This document shows, piece after piece, positions 23,003 to 35,458 of a DNA stretch of 64,000 nucleotides. The stretch is taken from positions 10,462,453 through 10,526,452 of the forward strand of contig CM063256.1 in assembly GCA_032158295.1 (NCBI GenBank), given 5' to 3'. The notes under the pieces were generated by a model. It saw only the letters and a list, made by a program, of their open reading frames with translations. It ran no database searches and had not been told where the DNA came from. The first letter of the stretch is position 1. Every line of letters begins with the position of its first letter. The translations under genes and the position numbers were made by a program. The stretch comes from Pycnopodia helianthoides (taxonomy: Eukaryota; Echinodermata; Asteroidea; Forcipulatida; Asteriidae).

Positions 23003-26000
23003 GGGGGGGTTTTCCCCAAAAAAAAATAACAAAAGCATTTTGGGGGAAATTTTTTAGTAAATTTGTTTTCCCTATAGACCCGGGAAAAAAATATAAAAAA
23101 TTAGTCCCCCCCCTAGGAAAAATTTTTTTTACAATTCTTTTTGTCTTAATTAAAAAATTCAAGGGTTAAAAAAGGGAAAAGTTTTTTTGCCCCTTTATTA
23201 CTCCTTTGTTGGGCCAATTCCCAAAATAAATTTATTTTGTTTATCCCTTTTAAAAACTTCAAAAAGGTTTTTCCCGAAAAAATTTTTAAATTTTATTTTT
23301 TTTCAAAAATTTTTTTTTTTTTTTTAGATTAATGAAAACCCCAAGGTTCCCCGCGTTCCGGGAAAAAAATTCAGTAAGGTTGGGGGTGTAAAAAAAAGTT
23401 GGCAGGATTGCTTTGGGGGGTTTTTTTGGGGGTTAAAAAAACCCGAAACCATAACCTAAAAAAAAAACAGAAGAAAATGTTCAAAATTTTTTTTTTCGAA
23501 AGAAAAAATTTTTTTTTTGTTTTTTTTTTTTAAAAGGAAAAGGGGGAAAAAATTTCAATCACGGGGGTTAAAACGGGGATTAAGGGAAAAAAATTTTTTG
23601 AAAGGGTTGGAAGAATGGGTTTTTTTAGAAGTTTGTTGAAAGAGGAAAAAATAAGTTTCTGGTTTTTTTAATTTTTTTTTTAAAGGGGGAAAAAATTTAA
23701 ATTTTAGGTTGTTTTTGTTTTTGGGTAGGGTAAAATTTAGTTTGTTTGGGGGAGAGGGTTTTTTTTTTTTGAAAAAATTTTTTGTTAGGTTTAAAAATTT
23801 GAAAGTGGTTAAAAAAAAAAAAAGGGGGGTGGGGGAAAAAAAAAGGGGGGGCCTTGGGGGGGGTTTTAATTTTTTTGGTTTTTTTTCCCCCCTTTTTGGG
23901 TTTTTTTCCCGGGTTTTAAAATACCGGGGAAAAAGGCTTATGACGGAATTTGATGAAGTTTTGGAAAAGGGGGTTCCCCAACAAAATTTTTTTGGGAAAA
24001 AAAAAAGGAAAAGGGGGGGGCTGTTCAATTTTTTGAAAAGTTGGTCATTTTTTTAAAAAAAAAGGCCCCCTTTTTTTTTTTTTTTTGTTTTCGGGGTTAA
24101 AAAACCCCCAGGGTTAAGCAGGGGTTTTTAAAAAAAAAAAAAATTTTACCCCCCAGGTCAAAAAAGGAAATAAAAAAATGATTTTAAGGGAAATTGGAGC
24201 TGGGTTTTTTAATTTAAAAAATATAATAAAAAATTTTTTTTTAAAAAAAAAAAGCCCCATTTTAAAAGTTTGGGCCGAAAATTTTTATTTTAAAAAAAAC
24301 ACCTTAAATGGGGATTTAGCAAGCAAAAATTTTTAACTTTGTAGAGGCGGGTGCCTTCTCTTAAAAAAAAAAAAGCTTATAAAAGGCGTCGGGGAACCCA
24401 ATTTGTCTTAAAATTTTTTCCAAAATTTTTGGGGAAGAACTCGTGGTTTAAAAACCCAAGGGGTTTTTTTTAAAAACAAAGGGGTTTTACTCCCACGTAA
24501 TTTTGGAATGGGTCGGCAAGTCAAAACCAAAAAAAAAAGAAACTCAGGGGGTGGCCCCCTAAAACCCCGGGAGGAGTGATTTTTTCACAACCCTGAAAGG
24601 TTATTTAAAAAAAATTTGGGGGGTTTCAGTGAAACAAAAGAAAAAAGAGATCGTTAGGCTCCCCGGGTTTTTTTCCCAGGTCATGGTGGCCCAAGTGGTT
24701 TCCCCCTTTTTCAAGTGGTAGAGGTCAAACTTCTATTTTAAAGGGGGTTTTCCGGGAAAAGGTGAAAAGGGGCTGGAAAAAAGAAAAGAAAAAAGGGGGC
24801 CCTTTGGGCCCTTTGAAGGGATATTCGACAAAATTAAAATTTTTTTAGGCGGTTCCACCTTTTTGGGTGGGGGGGTTTAGGAAAACCAATGGGAAAATTC
24901 GATTTTTCCTTTTCAGGGAACCCCCTCCCCACTATTTTCAAATCCCCTTTCCTACCCCCATTGAAATTTGAAAGGGTTCCAAATTTGGTTCTTAAAGGCC
25001 CAAATCTAATTTGCATACTGAACAAAAATATTTGGGGTTTTCGTATCGGTTTTTTTTTTGGACGAAAATGTAAAAAACGCCCGAACCTTTTCTTGTGATT
25101 CCTAAAAAATGAAAAATTTCTAAATTTTTTCTTTTTCCCCCACTTTCGGTTAAACCACTATCTCCCATATTCACAAAAGATTAAACCCACCCATTGTATC
25201 CCCGGGAATATTTTAATTTGGGGTTGCTTTATGGGAAGGGGTTTGAGTTTAAGTCCAGGTTTTTTTTCTGAAAATAAAGTTTAAAAGGGAAAAGGGCATT
25301 TTCCGAAAAAAAGAAAATTTTTAAAAGAGGTTTTAAAAATTTTTTTCCAGAAAAAAAGGGGGTTTTTTTTTTTTAATTTTTTTTTGGAAAAAAAGGGTTT
25401 TTTTAAAAAATTTTTTTTTTTTTGGGGTTTTTTCCAAATTTTTTAAAAAAATTTTTTTCCTTTTTATTATTTTTTAAAAAGGGTAAAAAGAATTCCCAAA
25501 AAAAATTTTTGTTAACCCCCCAAAGTAAAAAGGGGAAAAACCCCTTAAAAAGATTAAAAATGGGGTTTTGGATTTTTAACCCTTTGCGAATTAATTAAAA
25601 AAAAATTTTTTTTTTTTCATAATTTTTTTTCTGTGTTATTTTTAATTTTATTTCAAAAAAAAAATGGGATTGTTTTAAAGGGGGGCCCCTTAAATTTTAA
25701 AAAATGCCCTTTTTAAAAAACCGGGGAAATTTGGGTTTAAAAAGCTGGGGCCCCTTTTTTTTTAAAAAAGGGGGTTTTTTGGGGGGAAATTTTTCTAAAA
25801 AGGGGTTTTTTTGTAGTTTTTAAAAGATTTGGGGGACTTTTTCAAAACAGGGAAATCGAAAAGCCTCTTATTTTGGGGGTTTTTTTCTTAAAAATATTTT
25901 GTTAAATTTTTGGGCACGGGGGGAATTTTTAAAAAAAAATAAATTTTTGGGAAAAAAGGGCCCCCTTTTAAAGAACTTGCATGGGTTTGGTCTTTTAAAA

Positions 26001-29000
26001 ACCCCCGCATAAAAAAACCATTACTTTCCAAAAAAGTAGCAGGATACATCCTTTTCCCTGCCCCCTCCGGGAACCCCGGCGCGGAACCAAAACAACTTTT
26101 TCAGTCTTGAAAGAATCTCCCCATTTTTTTTTGAATTTTTAAAGGGTTTTTTTTTACACCGGCCATGGGCTCCAAACCCTTTTCGGGGGTTACCCCCCCG
26201 AGTTGATCCAGCTTGAAACTAGTTTTTTTGGGGTTAAGGTTTTTTGCTTCGGGGGAAAAAGTAAAGGGGGGGTTACCCAAAATTTTTTGGTTTAAAATTT
26301 AAAAAAAAACATAAATTTTTTTTTTGAAACAAATTTTAAAAAAACCCAAATTAATCAATTGTTTTTAAATTAAACCCTTTTTTCAAAACCCAATTCCCCC
26401 CCCGGATTTTCCCCCTTTTCCCCTTTTTCCCTTTCCCCAAACCCTTCCCCGTTTCCCCGCTCAACATTTTTGAAAAAAAAACCCCTTTGGGGTTTTTTTT
26501 TCCCCGGGGTTTTTCCGGGCCGGGGTTTTATTCCGGCTTCCCCCCGGTACCACTTTTTTACTCTAAACCCTTGATTTTTTAAAAACTTCCCCGTGCCCTT
26601 TTCCCCTCATCCCACCCCCCTTCTTCCACCCCCCCTTCCCCCCCCCCTGTTTTAAATGTTTCCCCTTTTTAAAATTTTTAAATTTTTTTTTTTTTACCCG
26701 ATGCTTTTGTACCAAAACTTTTTGTAGCTTTCCCCCTTATCCTCCCCCCTTTAATTCCCCTTTCCCCAATTCCTCGGAAGGGGATCCCCGGGGGGGATGG
26801 GGAAATAGTTAAGTTCTTTTAGGGGAATCTCATCGGGTGTTCAGGGGGGACAATACCGGATGGGACAGATTCTAACGGCCCCCCCAGGTTTTTTTAACAG
26901 GGGGGCAGCGAAAACCCCCCCCTGTCTGTACCCCTGTCTTACTTCCCCTTTTTTTTTTCCCTTTTCCCCATACGCCCCCGAGTTTTTTCCCTTTTTCTTT
27001 TTAAATCGTTTTACCCGCCCTTTTCGTTTTTAAAAATTTTTTCTTAACCCAAAATCCCCTCCTAAATACCCCCAACAGGTATTAAATAAACCCCCCCCCA
27101 AAAACAAAAAACAAAAAAAAAAAACAAATTTGGGAATTTAAAAATTTTATTTTTAAAACTAAAGTTTTTTTTTATGAAATAAATTAAATTTAATTTTTGG
27201 CCCTTTTTTTTTTTCACCAAAATTTTTTTTATTTTAATTTATTTGGGGGATAAAATTTTTTCCCCAAAACTCGGGAAAAAAATTTTAAAACCCAAAATTT
27301 TTTTTTAAAATTTTTTAAAATTTTTCTAAATTTTTTGGGGGGTTAATAAATTTTTTTTAAAGTTTTAAAAATTTTTTTTCCAAAAACCCCAAAGGTTTCT
27401 TTGGGAAAAAAAAAAACCCAAACCCCAAAAAGAAAAAAAAAGGTTTTAAGTTTGGGGAAAATTTCGGTTTAAAAGCCAAAACCTTTAAATTTAAAATCTT
27501 TTTTTTAATAAAAAAAAAATTTTTTTAAGGGGGATAAACCCCGGGGTTTTTTTTTTTTAAAATTTTTTATTTTAAAAAAAATTTTTTTTAATTTTCCAGG
27601 GGTTTTTTCTTTCCCCATTTTTGGGGGGATTAAAAATTTTTTTTTGGGGACAGGGAAAATTTTTTTTTCGATAAATTTTATTTTCCCGGGAACCCCTTTT
27701 TTCCCCTTTTTTTCCCCAAAACCCAAATTTTAGTTTTTTTTTTTTCAAATTTTTTTCCCCCTTTTAAAAAAAAAGGGTAAACCAAAAAAAAAAAAAACCG
27801 GGGCCCCGTCCCCTTTAAAAAAAAATTGGGGCATTGGGGCCTTTCTTTTAAAAATTAAGGGAAAAACCTTTGGGAAGACCCTAATTTTTTTAAAAAAAAT
27901 TTTTTAAAAGGGGCTTTTTTTTTTTCCCCCCCCCCTTTCCCTTAAAAATTTTCAACCCGCGGTTCCTTTTGATTTTTTCCCCCCTTTTGGGGGGCCCCCG
28001 CCCGAACATTTGGGTTTTAAAATTTTTAAACCCCTTTTTAATTTTTCCCTTTTTTTTAAAATTTGAACCCCCCCCTGGGTAAATTTATTTGGAAAAATTT
28101 TTTTAAAGGTTGGGAAAAAAAAAACCCGGGGGGGGTTTTTTTTTGGGGGGGGGGGGTTTTGCTAAAAAACATTTTTTTTTTTAAAAGGTTTTAAAAAAAA
28201 AAAATTTTTTTTATTTAAAAAAATTTTTTGAAATTTTCATAAAAAAAAAAAAAAATGGGGTAAAGACTTTTAATGGGAACAAAAAAAAAAAAACCAAAAA
28301 GGGGCCCCAAACTTCAAAATTTTATTATTTCATTTTCCCCCCCCAAAAAATTTTGGTTTTTTTTTACCAAAAAAAAATTCAAAAAATTTTTTAAAAAAGG
28401 GGTTTTTAAGCCAAAATTTTGGGTTTTTTATGCCAAAAAAAATGTTTTTTTAAAATTTTTAAAATTTTTTTTTTTTTTTCCCCATTTTATGAATTTTTTT
28501 TTAAAAATTTTTAAAAAAAATTTTTTAATTTAAAAAAAAATTTTTTTGGGGCTATTGAAAAAACCCCTTTTTGGAAATTTTTTAAAAAAAGGGTTTTTTT
28601 CCCCCGGAAACCCCTTTTAAGGTTTTTTTAAAAAAAAATTTTTTAAAATTTTTATTCCCCCTTTCCCCAATGTTTAAGATTTTTTAAAAAAGGGAAAACT
28701 TAAAATTAAAATTTTTTTAAAAGTTTCCCAAAAAAACCCGGGTTGGGGAAAAAAAAACCCCCAAAATTTAAAACCCCAAATTTTTGGGGGGGGAAAAAAA
28801 CCCTTTTTTTAAAAAAAGGGAAAGGGGGTTTTTTAAAAAAATTTTAAAGAATTGTTTATTTTTTTGCCCCCAAAAACCCAACTAATTTTTGTTTTTTACC
28901 CCAAAAAAATTGTGAAAAAACCAAGCCTTTAAAAAGGTTCGGGAAAAACCCCAAATTTTGGGGTTTTTAGGCATTTACCCCTTTTATTAAAAAGGGCATT

Positions 29001-32000
29001 TTTTTAAAAATTTTTTTAAAATTTCAAAAAATTTAAAAAAAAGGGTTTAAACCCCCAAACCCGGGGGGTCTTTTCCCCTAGATTTTGGGGTTTTTCCAGG
29101 AAACTCCTTTACGCTTTGGGGGGTATGTAAAGGGGGGTGTGATTGGGGGTTTCCCCAAAGGGAAAGGTTAAAGGGGGGGGGGGGAAAAAAAAAAAAAACC
29201 CCTTTATTTTCTAATTTTTTTGAAAGGGAAACCCATTATTTATGTTAAAAAAGGGAACAATTTAAACCCCCGAAAAAAAAACAAAAAAAATTTTATTTAA
29301 AAAAAAACCCAAAAATTTTTTTTTTTTTTGGGGGAAAAAAATTCAAAAATTTTTGGGGAAAAAAAAAATTTCATTTTAAACCCCCCAAAAATTTTTTTTA
29401 AAAAAATTTTTAGGGGGAAAAAAAAAAAACCCCCCTCCCTTTGGGGGGGTTTTTTTAAAAATTCCCAAAAAAAAAAAAACTCCTTAGGAAAAAAAGGGAA
29501 AATTGTAATTTTTAAAAGGGAAAAGCAAAATAAATTAAAAATTTTTTTTTAAAAAAAAGGGAAAAAAGTTTCCCCTTTTTCAAAAAGAAAACCCAAAAAA
29601 AAACCCTTTTAAAAATTTTTAAAAAAAAATCTAAAAAAAAATTTTTTTAAGCAAACTGATAAAATTTAAAAAACTAACCCCAATTTTTCCCCTTTTTTTT
29701 TTTGGCCCCATTTTAAAATTTTAGGTTTTTTTAAAAAAAAAAAATTTTATAAGTTTTCCCAAAGATAAATGGAAATTTTTTTAAAATTTTTTAAAAACCC
29801 TTTTAAAAAAAAGGGGGGGAAAAAATGTTCCCGAAAATTTTTTGGGGGGGAAAAAACTTTTATTTTGGGTTTTTTTTTTTCCCGGGTTTTTTAAAAAGGA
29901 AAAAAAAATGGAAAATTTTTTCCCTTTTTTTGGGAAAAAATTTTGGGGCCAAAATTTTTCTTTAATTTTGGGTTGGTTTTTATGTTTTTAAAAAAAAACC
30001 CAAATTTTTCCCCGGGGAAAGGGGCCCCTTTTTAAAAAAAAATTTTTTAAAAAATTTTAAAAAAAAATTTCATTTGTTTTTTCTTTACCGGGGCTTCCAA
30101 AACCCCCAAAAAAACAACCAATAAACCCCCCTTATAAATTTTACTTTTAATTTCATTTTAGGGGAAATTTTTTTTTTTAATTTTTTTTTGCCATTTTTTT
30201 TTAATTTTTGGGGGGGTTTTTTTGGCCCGGGGCCTAAAATTTTTTAACAAACTTTTTTTAAATTTTTTTGGAGGGAAAAAAGAAACCCAAATTATTTTTT
30301 TGTTTTTAAGAAATTTTTTAAAAGGTGGTTTTAAAAAAAATATTTTTTTTAAATTTTACAAAAAAATTTCCTTTTTTAAAAAAAAGTTTAAAAACCTTTC
30401 TTTCCCAAACCCCTTTTGGTTTAAAAAAAAAAAAAATTTTAAAAAAACCCAAATTAAAAAAAATTTGGGGCTTTTGGGTTTTAAAAAAAAAATTTCCCCC
30501 AAAATTTTATTTTTTTTTTAAAAAGGAAAACCCCCCCACCGGGGGAAAAAAATTTTTCCCTTTTTTCCCAAACCCATTTCCCTTTTAAATTTTCAGGGGT
30601 GGGGGGGAAAACCCCCCAAACCTTTTGGGGTTTTGTTTTGGAAAAATTTATGGGGTTTTTTTTTCCCCCCCTTTTTTTAAAAAAAAAAATTTAGTTTTTT
30701 GGGTTTTCCAAAAAACAAATTTTTTTTTTTTTGGTTTCCCAAAAAAAAATTTTCTCCTTTTTTTTTAAAAAATTTTTGGGTTTTTTTTTCCCTTCTCAGT
30801 GTTCTTTAGTAAAATTTTAAACAAACCCGGAAGTTTGGAAACAGGCCATCTTGGGGAGAAAAAAAAAAACGATTCCCCCCCTTTTAAAAAAATGATTCAA
30901 AAAAATGAAAAAAATTTCTTCCTTTTGGGATTTTCATTTCTAAAAAATTTTTAAAAAAAATACAAGGGTTTCCTTTAAAAACAAAGGAATTTTTTTTCGT
31001 AAAAAATATTTTTTTTTTTTCTTTGTATTTTTTTAAGACTTTTTTTCTTAAACTTTTTATTAAAAAATTAAAATACTTAAAAAAAAAGGGTAAAGTAAAA
31101 TTGCCATCCCAAAAAAAATACAATTCCCAAATTTTTTGAATTTTTGCCAAAATTATTCCCCAAATTTTTAATATAATAAAAAACCCTCACTGTTGTTTTT
31201 TTTTTTTGCAAAAAAGGGGCCCCCTTTTTCGGCACCAACCCCATAATAAATTAAATTTTTTGCAAAAATTCCAAGGGGGAAAAAATTCCCAAATTACAGT
31301 GAGCTTGACCCCCGGAGCTAATTAATTTGGGGGGGAAAAAATTTTAATTTTCCCCCCAAAAGTTTGGGTTTTTCCCCGTTTGACTGAAGGGCCCCTTTCT
31401 TTGGTTTTTTTTAATTTTCCAAAAAAAAAAACCAAAAATTTCTTAAAAGGGTTTTCCGGGAAAATAAAAAAAAAACGTGAAAAATAATTTTCCTTTAACC
31501 CAACAAAGGGAGTTTTTAAGGAAAATTTGTTGGCAACCCATACAAATTCTATTGTAAAGGGGGGTTTTTAAATTTAAAAAATTTAAAAAAAAACTGAAAA
31601 ACAAAAAAACTTGGGGTTTTTTATACCAGGAATATGTGGAAAAAGAGTCCTCAAGGTTTGGGGCACCCCGGATTTTTAGGATCAACGCGTTTTCCTCCCC
31701 TTTATGTTGGACTTTTAAAGTACGGACAGTTTCCCCTCATTGGGGCAAAAAAACCCAAAAAAAAGAAAACAAATTTTCCTTTGTTCCCGCCGGAACAAAA
31801 AATTTTTTTTAATTTTTTTTTTAAAAAAAACGTTTTTTTAAAAAATTTTTTTAAAAAAAATGGATTTTGGGGGAAAAAAAATGCCTGCCATTCGTGCGCC
31901 CAATTTACCTTTTTAAAAAAATAAAATGGTTTTTTCTCCCACCCTTTTTTTTTTTAAAATGGGGTAATTTAAAATTCCATTGTGGAAAAGAATAGAATAT

Positions 32001-32815
32001 TTCCGCCACCCATTTTCAGTTCAAAAAAAAGCCAAAAAGACAAAAACCCCCCCCAAAAAGATACTTTTTACTCCCGGGGGTTTTTTAAAATTTTTATTTT
32101 TAAAAAATAATTTTTTTTTTTAAATTTAAAATAAAAATTTTTTTTAAAGGCCCAGTTTAGAATTATTTCAAATAATTCCTATAATAACAATTTTTAAAAA
32201 AATTTTTTTTAAAAAAGGGGAAGAAAACTTTTATGTTTTTTTACGCAAATCGGATTTTTCCTTTTTAAAAAACAAAAATTTTGGGATAACCAAACAAATG
32301 TTTTTTTTAAAAAAAAAAAAATACTTTTATTTTCCCAAAAAAGATAAAAGAAAATTGGCCCCAACCCCCCCCTTTTTTTAAAAAAAAATTTCTTCCCTTG
32401 TTTTAAAAAAAGGTTCATTAAATGGGGCCCTTAGAATAAATATTATTTTAAAAAATCCTAGGGGTAATTGCTTTTTTATTTTTGATTTTAAGTTGGGAAA
32501 AAAGGGGGGGTTACCCCTTTTTTAAGGCCCCGCATTTTCTTTTAAAGCAAAAATTTGGTAAAAAATTTTCCCCTTCGGGAAAAAACCCCAATTTTTTGGA
32601 GTTTTAGCAAAACCAAAAAAAGGGAGTAGCACGGCCCAAAAAAATTATTGGTTAAAAGAGCGTAAGCGCAAAACCCGCTTGAACCGTTCTTTTTGGCAAG
32701 AAAATACCCCTTTTTGCCGTAAAATTTTTTTTCCCTACCTTATTTTAAAAAAAAAAAAAAAAAAAAAAATTTTTTTTTTTTTGTTTAAAAAAAAAATTTT
32801 TTTTTTCCCTTGATT
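21871..32815. other. Homopolymer-run block, probably unresolved tandem array
   Basis: The sequence is dominated by alternating runs such as AAAAAATTTTTTTT and GGGGGG/CCCCC, with almost no higher-order words. Genuine-looking words survive locally (for example about 31620-31760 and 32640-32700). The open frames here (K/F/P-rich or G-rich) are run-length products, including those at 23555-24028 and 23709-24056. Flanking copies of the 2.63 kb unit on both sides make more copies of the unit the simplest content. No gene can be supported. Confidence 0.6.
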
Positions 32816-33061
32816 TTTTACTTTTTCGCCCAATCCTTGCCGTGGAATTCTTCTCGTATATTTATGATTTTGTCGATAAGGAAATAACAGAAACGCTGGG
32901 CCAAGTCCCAGTTTGACTCGCTCTTGGGAAGGCGCAAGGTTTCCCCTTTCTGTTTAAAGGGACACACCGGCTTACTGTTTACCTAATTAAGCGATATGGA
33001 GTCACAGACAATTTACCCCTCTATTTATAGAAGGCTTATTACTTTACCAAAAAAAAAAATG

Positions 33062-33450
33062 TACTCGCAATGATTTTCATGTCAAGTATAATGCACGCAC
33101 TACACCTCTCTGTTATAAACACAATATTCTCAAATTGGAAGACGTGCAAATAGCTACTCATTATTTTGAGTATTTGCATAATTCACTTCCTGAAAATCTA
33201 AGCAATCCGTTTTTCTTTTCTTTGAATCGAGATTTTCATGTTTTCTCCACAAGACAAGACAGTCTTCTTCGCGCTTTTTGTATTTGTAGAGTTGACGTTG
33301 CTTCCTTCATTTATCGCTTTACCTTCCAAACATTTATAATTCTTTTCCTTATGAACTTATGGAATGTTTTCTTAATGTTCCAAAAAGGCGCTTGATTAAA
33401 CAACTGAAAGACTTTTATTTAATTAAGTATAATTATTTTCTATGTACTAA
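33062..33450 (+). pseudogene. LINE ORF2 carboxy-terminal remnant (in tandem unit copy 1)
   Basis: Reading across small shifts gives P-L-C-Y-K-H-N-I-L-K-L-E-D-V-Q-I-A, then F-E-Y-L-H-N-S-L-P-E-N-L-S-N, then F-S-T-R-Q, then Y-N-S-F-P-Y-E-L-M-E and L-I-K-Q-L-K-D-F-Y-L. This is the order of the conserved tail after the reverse transcriptase of CR1/I-type LINEs (PLF..LNILKL.., N..LP.., ..TR.., WN.LP.., LK..L). An 86-codon open frame starting at 33135 covers part of it, but shifts break the rest. It is a dead fragment on the strand opposite to the linker fragment in the same unit. Confidence 0.7.
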
Positions 33451-34534
33451 TTTGAATTGTCACACATGTCATTAGAGCAGGACCAAGACAAAAAATATAT
33501 ATAATAATAATATTTTAAGTATGTGTACAATTTCTTAAGTTCATATCTTTATTTTGCTTTACATTAATTTTCTTTTAAAATGTGCTTCAATTGGGATACT
33601 ATATTACACTTGTCATTTGTGAAACCAGTGCAGCATTTCACAGCAGTTTGGGTGCTCCAATACATGAGGTTTCTACCTCCTCTGGTTGCGACCCCCATTT
33701 GTACCCAAAATAGATTTATAACTGTATTTATTTACTTGAAATCATAATTCTTGTACTTTTGTTGTTGTACAAATGGAAAACAAACAAACTATCATTTTTA
33801 GATTGTTGTTTAAAAACAAAAATCATCAAAATATCACGTAATTAACGAAAATTTAGAAGAAAAACAAACGCGGTCAAAGGTCAGCGTTTACGCTTTTCCA
33901 ACCGTTGCAACTGTCAAGTTTACGTGACATTGTTGTGTAATGCTGTATGTAGACTAGTGCTCTGTTTATTTATTAATTGTAACAGTGGCGAGGCATGGGG
34001 ATCCAGTCTTCATATCCATCAAGCACAAATTCACGTGTAAATAAACGTCCCGCAGCGTAAGTAGCGCAGGCAACACGTAATGAGACAATACATGCAGTTA
34101 GGGATAATATACAAAAAAATTGTAAAATAAAACATTTTTAATCGTCTGGCTCCCTACCCCTCCCACAAGCTCAAGGCTAGACCCCGGGGTTTGTCTCTCT
34201 GGCCCCACGTAACACGGCACCGGCTGTATGGGATATGCCCTAAAGTTTACGTTCCGCTAGCTCCCACCATGGAGGAAGGAAAACGCTAGTGCGCCGTTAA
34301 CGTTCCGCTAGCTCCCACCATAAAGGAAGGAAAACGCTGTTGAGCCGTAAAACACGCTTCCGTTGCACGGACTCTCTGAATGCTAATCTTACGTTCGATT
34401 TTTCATCATTATTTCCAACTTGTATCCACAATCTGATAACATAATAGTCTTTTTTGTTAAATACTCATGAATAATTGTAAAAAAAAAAAGATTTAAATTT
34501 GGTTCAGTGATTTACTTTTATACGGCTGGAGTGT

Positions 34535-34735
34535 GCCTTTAGTCCTGTTCATGCTTCATGCAGAGATTATTGTAGTTGTTTGACAAAGCGACATTAATGT
34601 CTTGAATGACCTTTGCTTTTGTTAACGATAGTTTTGTTGATCACAATGAAGGAGAGATTCATTCGCCATTTCATCGCATAAAAATATTGTCAATGTTTTG
34701 ACGATGCCATCATCTTGGTTGCAAATGAGGATATT
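34535..34735 (-). pseudogene. LINE linker remnant, minus strand (tandem unit)
   Basis: The reverse complement matches about 4335-4960 of the window in two separated blocks (CAAGATGATGGCATCG, and CTACAACAATAATCTCTGCA). About 400 bp present in the 4.3-5.3 kb copy are missing here. The duplicate in copy 2 is at 37166-37366. Confidence 0.7.
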
Positions 34736-35458
34736 GATTATGGATACATTGGTGGGGATTGATGGCCCCTATACATGAACCAGGAAAATCAATGAAGTGA
34801 AGGGGAGGGGCTTCAGAGCAAAAACCCTATGGCGTCATCAACCAAACAGCTTTTGGGAGGAACATGTGCAAGACCATTCTCCGTGTTTGTAGGCATTAGG
34901 CATCCCTAGCTCCTCTGAGGTGTCCAAGGCTCACTAGTAACGGGATAAATTAGTTTCACTCCGGCCGAACACTTCCCCGACCTTCGTTGTAGTTTACAGT
35001 TTGTGACAATTATATAACGAATGCGATATGGCGCTCTAAGGGTCGCAGGCCAGGGCTTTAAGCAATATTATAGAAAAAATAATATCAACACAACGGTCGA
35101 AGAAGGTTTTGTTATTAAATATTAATCCCTATTTTGTAATTTACCCTAAGGTCAAAATTGTAATAGCAGATGTTGTTGTTGACAACAATAATATCAACAC
35201 AACGGTCGAAGAAGGTTTTGTTATTAAATATTAATCCCTATTTTGTAATTTACCCTAAGGTCAAAATTGTAATAGCAGATGTTGTTGTTTATTAATTCAT
35301 TCGTGTTATTGTCCAAACCAACAGCGGACGAACCGCCATTATGAGTACATTGTTCGGTTTGTGTGTGTACAATCGGGTTTATTAATTCATTCGTGTTATT
35401 GTCCAAACCAACAGCGGACGAACCGCCATTTTACACAGGAAAGGAAAGTTTTACTAAA

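Larger units (their letters stand above)
32828..35458 (+). repeat. Tandem unit, clean copy 1 (2631 bp)
   Basis: The sequence from 32828 recurs at offset 2631 with only a few differences: single-base changes near 32862, 34786 and 35053, and a G-run indel near 34008. That is over 99% identity. The unit contains a plus-strand LINE 3'-end ORF remnant (33062-33450), minus-strand LINE linker remnants (34535-34735 and at the unit junction), and a doubled roughly 50 bp motif (CGTTCCGCTAGCTCCCACCA, 34248-34345). At its end is a 106 bp direct repeat (35078-35289) followed by an 88 bp direct repeat (35288-35430). There is no intact gene. Confidence 0.93.

Noticed and set aside
23555..24056. Opposed ORFs of 157 and 115 codons
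   Set aside because: Lie in the homopolymer block; K/F/P-rich and G/F-rich compositions follow from run lengths.
33135..33395. 86-codon ORF in the tandem unit as a new gene
   Set aside because: Its text matches the tail of LINE ORF2, and flanking shifts break it; identity in both copies is due to recent duplication.
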